Positions 59,463 to 64,000 of a stretch of DNA of 64,000 bases are shown in pieces. The translations under genes and the position numbers were made by a program. The notes beneath the pieces were generated by a model. That model saw only the letters and a program-made list of their open reading frames with translations, had not been told where the DNA came from and did not search any database. Every line of letters begins with the position of its first letter. The first letter of the stretch is position 1. Source of the stretch: Rhizoclosmatium globosum (Eukaryota; Chytridiomycota; Chytridiomycetes; Chytridiales; Chytriomycetaceae); contig MCGO01000036.1 in assembly GCA_002104985.1 (NCBI GenBank), positions 186,001-250,000 of the forward strand, in the 5' to 3' direction.

Positions 59463-59508
59463 TTTTGCGAAAAAATTGTGTATTGTCACTGCAGTTGATC
59501 CAAAAGCG
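59463..59508. promoter_or_regulatory. 46-bp divergent promoter, CatSper-like gene / CFAP54
   Basis: The two start codons face away from each other across 46 bp. The segment is AT-rich, with an A-run and no TATA box. I see no RFX-type X-box palindrome in it. Confidence 0.6.
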
Positions 59509-62500
59509 ATGTCGTCTGTCCAGCAGACCTTTATTGCGAAGCCTCTACTGACTAGTGGAACAAATATCAATCAGACTCATCATAGAAGACAAAGCGTGAA
59601 AACGAAATTGAAACATGTGACACGCGAGATAGCCACCATCCCGTTGTCGAAGCTTCCTATTCCAAAAGCAAGTTTGCTTGATCCCCTATTGGCTAACCTC
59701 GAGATCTATTATTATATAATTTTGGGTGTTTTTGATTCAAAATAACCTACACTAGGTCGTATGACTGTATCAGCATTACGAGGCATTTTCGAGAATGAAA
59801 TCTCGCATTGCCTTAAAGCGATGGAAGCATATTCAAAGCTTGATCAGAGTGATGCTTCTTGTAACGCTCGACGCCGTTTGATCCTTGACCAGTTTCAAAA
59901 ATGCTGGGATCAGTATGGCCCACATCTTCCCAAAGATGTCCTGAATACACGCCTTGTTGAGGTTGGTGAGGCTCTACTTCATATTCAAGGATTCCATGAC
60001 GTCGCAGATACTTTGTGTTTCACAAAATATATCAAAGAAGTTAGCTTGAGCTACGAAGAGGATAGAGTTAATATTGCAATGAAAACAAATGAGACATTAG
60101 ACGGAATTAGTATCTTAATGCATAAGAATTGCCCAGATGCAGGTAAGCTGGTACTTCAACATTAGCTTGCTAATGGTGCTGTAAGCACACGGGACATCAA
60201 CTTCAAAGCGAAGTTTGACGGATAAAGAAAGCGAATTGATTAGAAGATGTCAGTATGGCCTCTGCTTAGCTGAATTTTTGGGGTTGTTCATGATTGACGT
60301 ATCATTACAAGCGGAACATGTTCGAAAACGTGTCATAGCTGTGCTGAGTAGAATTAGTTCAATAGCTGGCGAGTGTTCTACCTCAAAAGATCAAGAATGG
60401 CTAGCATTGGAAGGCGCAAAACATATTTTAATGATAATTGATGCACTATGGCTAACAGACTTTGAATGGAATGATGTAAGAGGTTCAATTTAAAGTTTAA
60501 CTGTTTAACACGGCATAGGCATTGGTTTATCTCTCTGAATCCCTTACTTATATTCAAAACAGTAAAAGTATTCTAACTGTCAAAAACTCAACATGGCTGT
60601 CAGAAATCTTTTCATGCGCGTTTCAAAAGAAAATTAATAGTTGGGATGTTCTTAAAGCCAAGTCCGTCTTCCAGCAATACTCAGAGATTGTTGACACAAT
60701 ATTCCCTGTTGGCCATGGTTGTCAACTTACAATAGAAGAAGAGGAGCTCAAGCAAAGTGGTTACAAAGCTCTCAATGACATGTCGTTTTTAATCATAATT
60801 GCGGAAATGGCTGATGGACACTTTAAAACCACTCTTAATAGCTTGGATTCAAATGAGACTGGAGTCAAAGCAGAATTCCGACAAGTTTGGTACAAGGATG
60901 AATGTACACAAAATCAGCGAGTGTCAAAACTTAGAAAGTCAATCAAGTTTGCCTTGGAAGGTGGAAGAAATTCGGAAATAGGAGAATTTGCAAGACCATC
61001 ACTTGCAATCCCTGCAAAGCGGACTTCAGTTACAATGACTACACAGCTTAAAGCAGATATAGAAGCAAAAGTTGTAAAATCTATGGCACAATTCAAATCC
61101 TCTGATGCTGCATCAATGATAAAAAAGCTGTCTATCACCTCTCGTAATTCAATGCCTGTCAAATTCAAAATGCAGCACCCAGAATCAAGCAGTGCATTTC
61201 ATTCAATAATCAAAGTTGATAATGCCACTGAGCCTGAAGTGGAACTTGAGTCCATAGCGGAGTTTTCTCCTGTTCCAATTCCTGCATCATTAGCTGACAG
61301 TTCTACAAAACCCAAAAAACACAATATTCCAATGCCAAAACTACCCAAAAAAGTGAAAGGAATTGCAGTTGTACAAGAGAGTGATGAACACAAAGCCAAA
61401 CGACTTATTTTGACTGAGCTGATTGAAATTTTGAGGTGCTTTGAAGGAGACAAAGAAAAACTACGGCTAGTTACAGCTGCATTGGAGCTTTTGTCAAAAA
61501 GAAAGGAATCCAGTGCATCTGAAAACACTGTCAATCTGACAGTCTTAATATATCACATGTTATTAGATCTTGGGTTTGAGCTGCTGACTATGCCAAATGA
61601 TACCATGGTCAAAAAAGGTGGATTCTTATCAATGCTAATTGGGGAAGAGCACCAAGCCCCATCCATGAATTTTATGATGTATGCCATTGGTCGACTCCCA
61701 AGCCTCCGGGAAATTTCTTGTCTGATAGAAGATCTTGCCTTCAAACGATTCAATTATGTTGATTTAATGAAGTTGAGCAGACAAATCTTTCAAAACCATC
61801 AATGGGAACGGTTTGTTGTGATTGGGCAAGTGTTGGAACACCATTTGAGTGAATTAATATCAATGGGAGACAAAACAATCAATGCAAAACAGGCAGCAAG
61901 CGAAATTACTCTTAGAGCTGCTGTAATTAGTTTCCATAATATTTGGCATTCTGAACGTAAAGTTTTGTTTCAAGATGATGGAGATTTAACAGCAACAGCA
62001 CAAGATTTGCGATGGAAGAAGTTCAGAGTTCCTGAAACATTACATAATGCCTCAGTTACTTTGCTCCATTCAATTTCTGAATGTCTTGAATTCAATTCTT
62101 TGGTTCAGGAGTTCCCTAATCTGTTTTTGGACTGTGTCAAACTCTTGTGGTCATTTGTTGAGCCATTTGTTCAAGAGTTCATGTCTGTCGACAGTAATAG
62201 ACTTGCTTCTGAAATTGAAAGTGATGATACAGTACTGAGAATCCTTAAGGCAGCACATTTGATTATTTCTGAATTTCCAAGCAGAGAGTTAGAGTTTGGT
62301 GCAACAATTAGTTTGAAGCTGGCGCATCTACTAGAGAAAATTAATAACTTAACAGAAGCATGTCTGATTTTGGAGCAAACCTCTTCAAGGTTAACAGAAG
62401 CACGTAGGGAGCTTGGAGATGGTCCTGGAGCCATAGAAATGATTGCAAACCATGCTGGAATCTATGTAGAAGATGACAACCTCAATGATTACAAAATTGG

Positions 62501-64000
62501 TGAATTAGAGCGCATCAAGCTGAACATACCATATTTGGAAATTGAAGTTTATCAGTCTCTTTTTCGCTGTGACATGAAGAAACTCTATGAGGATGACGTT
62601 CAGCTGCAACAGAAACAGAAAAATGATTATGAAAGATTGACAAAAAAGACTATGAAATCCAAATGTGTTAAAAGTATGCCAGCTGATTCATATGTACATT
62701 TTATGTGTGGAGGTACGTAAATATGTATTCTTCTTGATTTAACATCTCTCTAGAAAATCTTGTGCTGAAGTCCATAATGCTGACAGTCTATGCAGCACAT
62801 GGCTATAATTTGAGTATTTTAGAGAAGCACAAGATGTTAGTTGAAGCAGTTGGCTGTCTGAAACTTCATGCCAAGCAAGAGAAAATTTTGCTTAATTCTT
62901 TAAATGAATCAGTGCATGATACAAGAGTCTCATCTGTTGTCTCCATGTGTTGCCCAACTCCAACAATTATTAGGCGCACACCCACTTCAATAACCATAAG
63001 ACCTAACCATATGATGTCAGACACAGGTCATATTCTTATACCAGCATCTTATCAGGGATTTTGCAAAGAATATGGTGCAGGCAGAGTTGCACTAAATGAT
63101 GCTGACTACCCAGGCAGTGGAGAAACTGTAAAAGCAGCACCCACATCAGATATTACCATTTCAGGACTGAAGCCAAATAAGAAATATATGTTTGCTGTTG
63201 CTGCCTTTGATGAATCTGGACAGATAATGGGCCGTGGTATTGGTGAAACAAGCAAGGGGGTCACAACATTATTTACTTTACCACTAATACACTGTTGGTC
63301 AACCATATCGGTTGTATCACACCATCTTGGCTGTGATGACGTTGCAGACATGAGTTTTGAGCAAATCTGGCAGCATTTTGTCAAATTCACCTGCCATGAT
63401 GATCAATTAAATACTCTTGCCCAACCAAATAACACAGGTGTTGTCTACCAAAAAGTTTTCACGTTCCATCAGCATAACATGAACATGGCTTCATCAGACT
63501 TGAAACGCAGATTTATTAATTGTATTCACGCAAAAATTGACCGAGACCTAGCACAGGTGCATCCAGCAATTCATACTGATAAAAGTGGGATGCGAAATGT
63601 TTTAAAGCCCCAGATTACACGACTGCTGACAACAAGAGCATTGCTTATTGCATTAGAAGTTTCCAAGGATATTGATGATTATAATTTGATCTTACAAACA
63701 GCAGTTAAAATTGTTTATTGCCTGTTTCCATTTTTTAAACATGGCATTGCGTCTCCATTTGCAGTACATAGTCTCATCATGGCCCATGAGAGCATTCTTG
63801 CTTGTGAATCAGCCAAGTATTCACTTGAAAGTGATGTAGTTTTAGATGTATTTGGACCACTTATACTACTTCTTGTGAACGGACTTGTTCAACACCAGGA
63901 ATTTATCTCGGCTTCAAAAATTGCTGAAGATTGCATTAAGTACATTAATGTTCGCAGCGGTAATTTTGATTCAACAGTTATTGCCAACTCTTCTGCAATT
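59509..64000 (+). CDS. CFAP54: Cilia and flagella associated protein 54 (CFAP54), 5' part
   Basis: A very large scaffold of the C1a/C1d projection of the flagellar central pair, needed for flagellar beating. The 4.5 kb here holds about the first 1400 residues: helical repeat-like sequence (ALRGIFENEISHCLKAMEAY, GFHDVADTLCFTKYIKEVSL, then the long exon 60522-62715), followed by a fibronectin type III-like segment (PTSDITISGLKPNKKYMFAV, AAFDESGQIMGRG) and helices with IVYCLFPFFKHGIASPFAVH. Introns at 59726-59755 (30 nt), about 60142-60184, 60478-60520 and 62716-62753. The start is the ATG at 59509; the ATG at 59761 is an alternative if the 30-nt intron is not real. The gene runs off the right edge. 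Confidence 0.82.
59726..59755 (+). other. 30-nt intron candidate in CFAP54
   Basis: Donor GTGTTT, branch-like CCTAC and acceptor ACTAG within 30 nt. Splicing removes an in-frame TAA and joins ...YYYIILG to RMTVSALRG in phase 1. Translation could instead start at ATG 59761, so the intron is not proven. Confidence 0.45.

Overview
The window is nuclear DNA from a eukaryote, most probably a zoosporic (flagellated) fungus of the chytrid type. Most genes carry several introns of about 45-65 nt with GTRNGT-like donors and CTRAY-like branch sites. The gene set mixes fungal families (Spc7-type KNL1, SOG2-like RAM protein, EDC1/PNRC decapping factor, fungal OPT transporter) with flagellar genes that Dikarya have lost (AXDND1-type axonemal protein, CatSper-like channel, CFAP54). 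I name no species.

Layout, left to right. 0-4.7 kb: the 3' end of an unknown gene, a gene-poor stretch with a hairpin, then an F-box gene with two SPRY domains. 4.7-11.6 kb, all minus strand: a DOMON-cytochrome b561 protein, a large cyclic-nucleotide-gated channel and a mitochondrial-type pseudouridine synthase. 11.9-16.3 kb, plus strand: a TauD-type dioxygenase and an oligopeptide transporter. 16.3-24.5 kb: a Lines-like protein, an AXDND1-like axonemal protein, a ZC2HC1 zinc-finger protein and a TPR protein. 24.6-34.1 kb: SET-domain protein, EDC1/PNRC-like decapping activator, Elongator subunit Elp5, fatty-acid-hydroxylase-family enzyme, SCAMP and Pam16. 34.5-44.5 kb: two ABCC transporters flanking a SAGA subunit gene (Hfi1/Ada1). 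44.5-51.6 kb: SOG2-like LRR protein, Pumilio, TMEM258/OST5 and dihydrofolate reductase. 51.7-64 kb: KNL1/Spc7, proteasome subunit alpha-6, a CatSper-like channel and the start of CFAP54, which runs off the window.

Functional threads: (i) zoospore motility and signalling (CNG channel, AXDND1, ZC2HC1, CatSper-like channel, CFAP54), with the last two fired from one 46-bp divergent promoter; (ii) RNA biology (Elp5, RluA enzyme, EDC1/PNRC, Pumilio with eight repeats whose code residues read UGUAUAUA); (iii) cell division and transcription (KNL1, Hfi1); (iv) membrane transport and secretion (two ABCC pumps, OPT, SCAMP, TMEM258, b561).

Two points matter to anyone using this annotation. First, at least 16 conserved coding positions between 1.9 and 16.3 kb lack exactly one base, many in homopolymers. 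I read these as assembly deletions rather than pseudogenes, so those CDS spans are reconstructed across frames. Second, the two ABCC genes are mosaics: their nucleotide-binding domains are nearly identical, down to one intron, while their membrane domains have diverged, which points to recent gene conversion. Most spans given for genes include introns.
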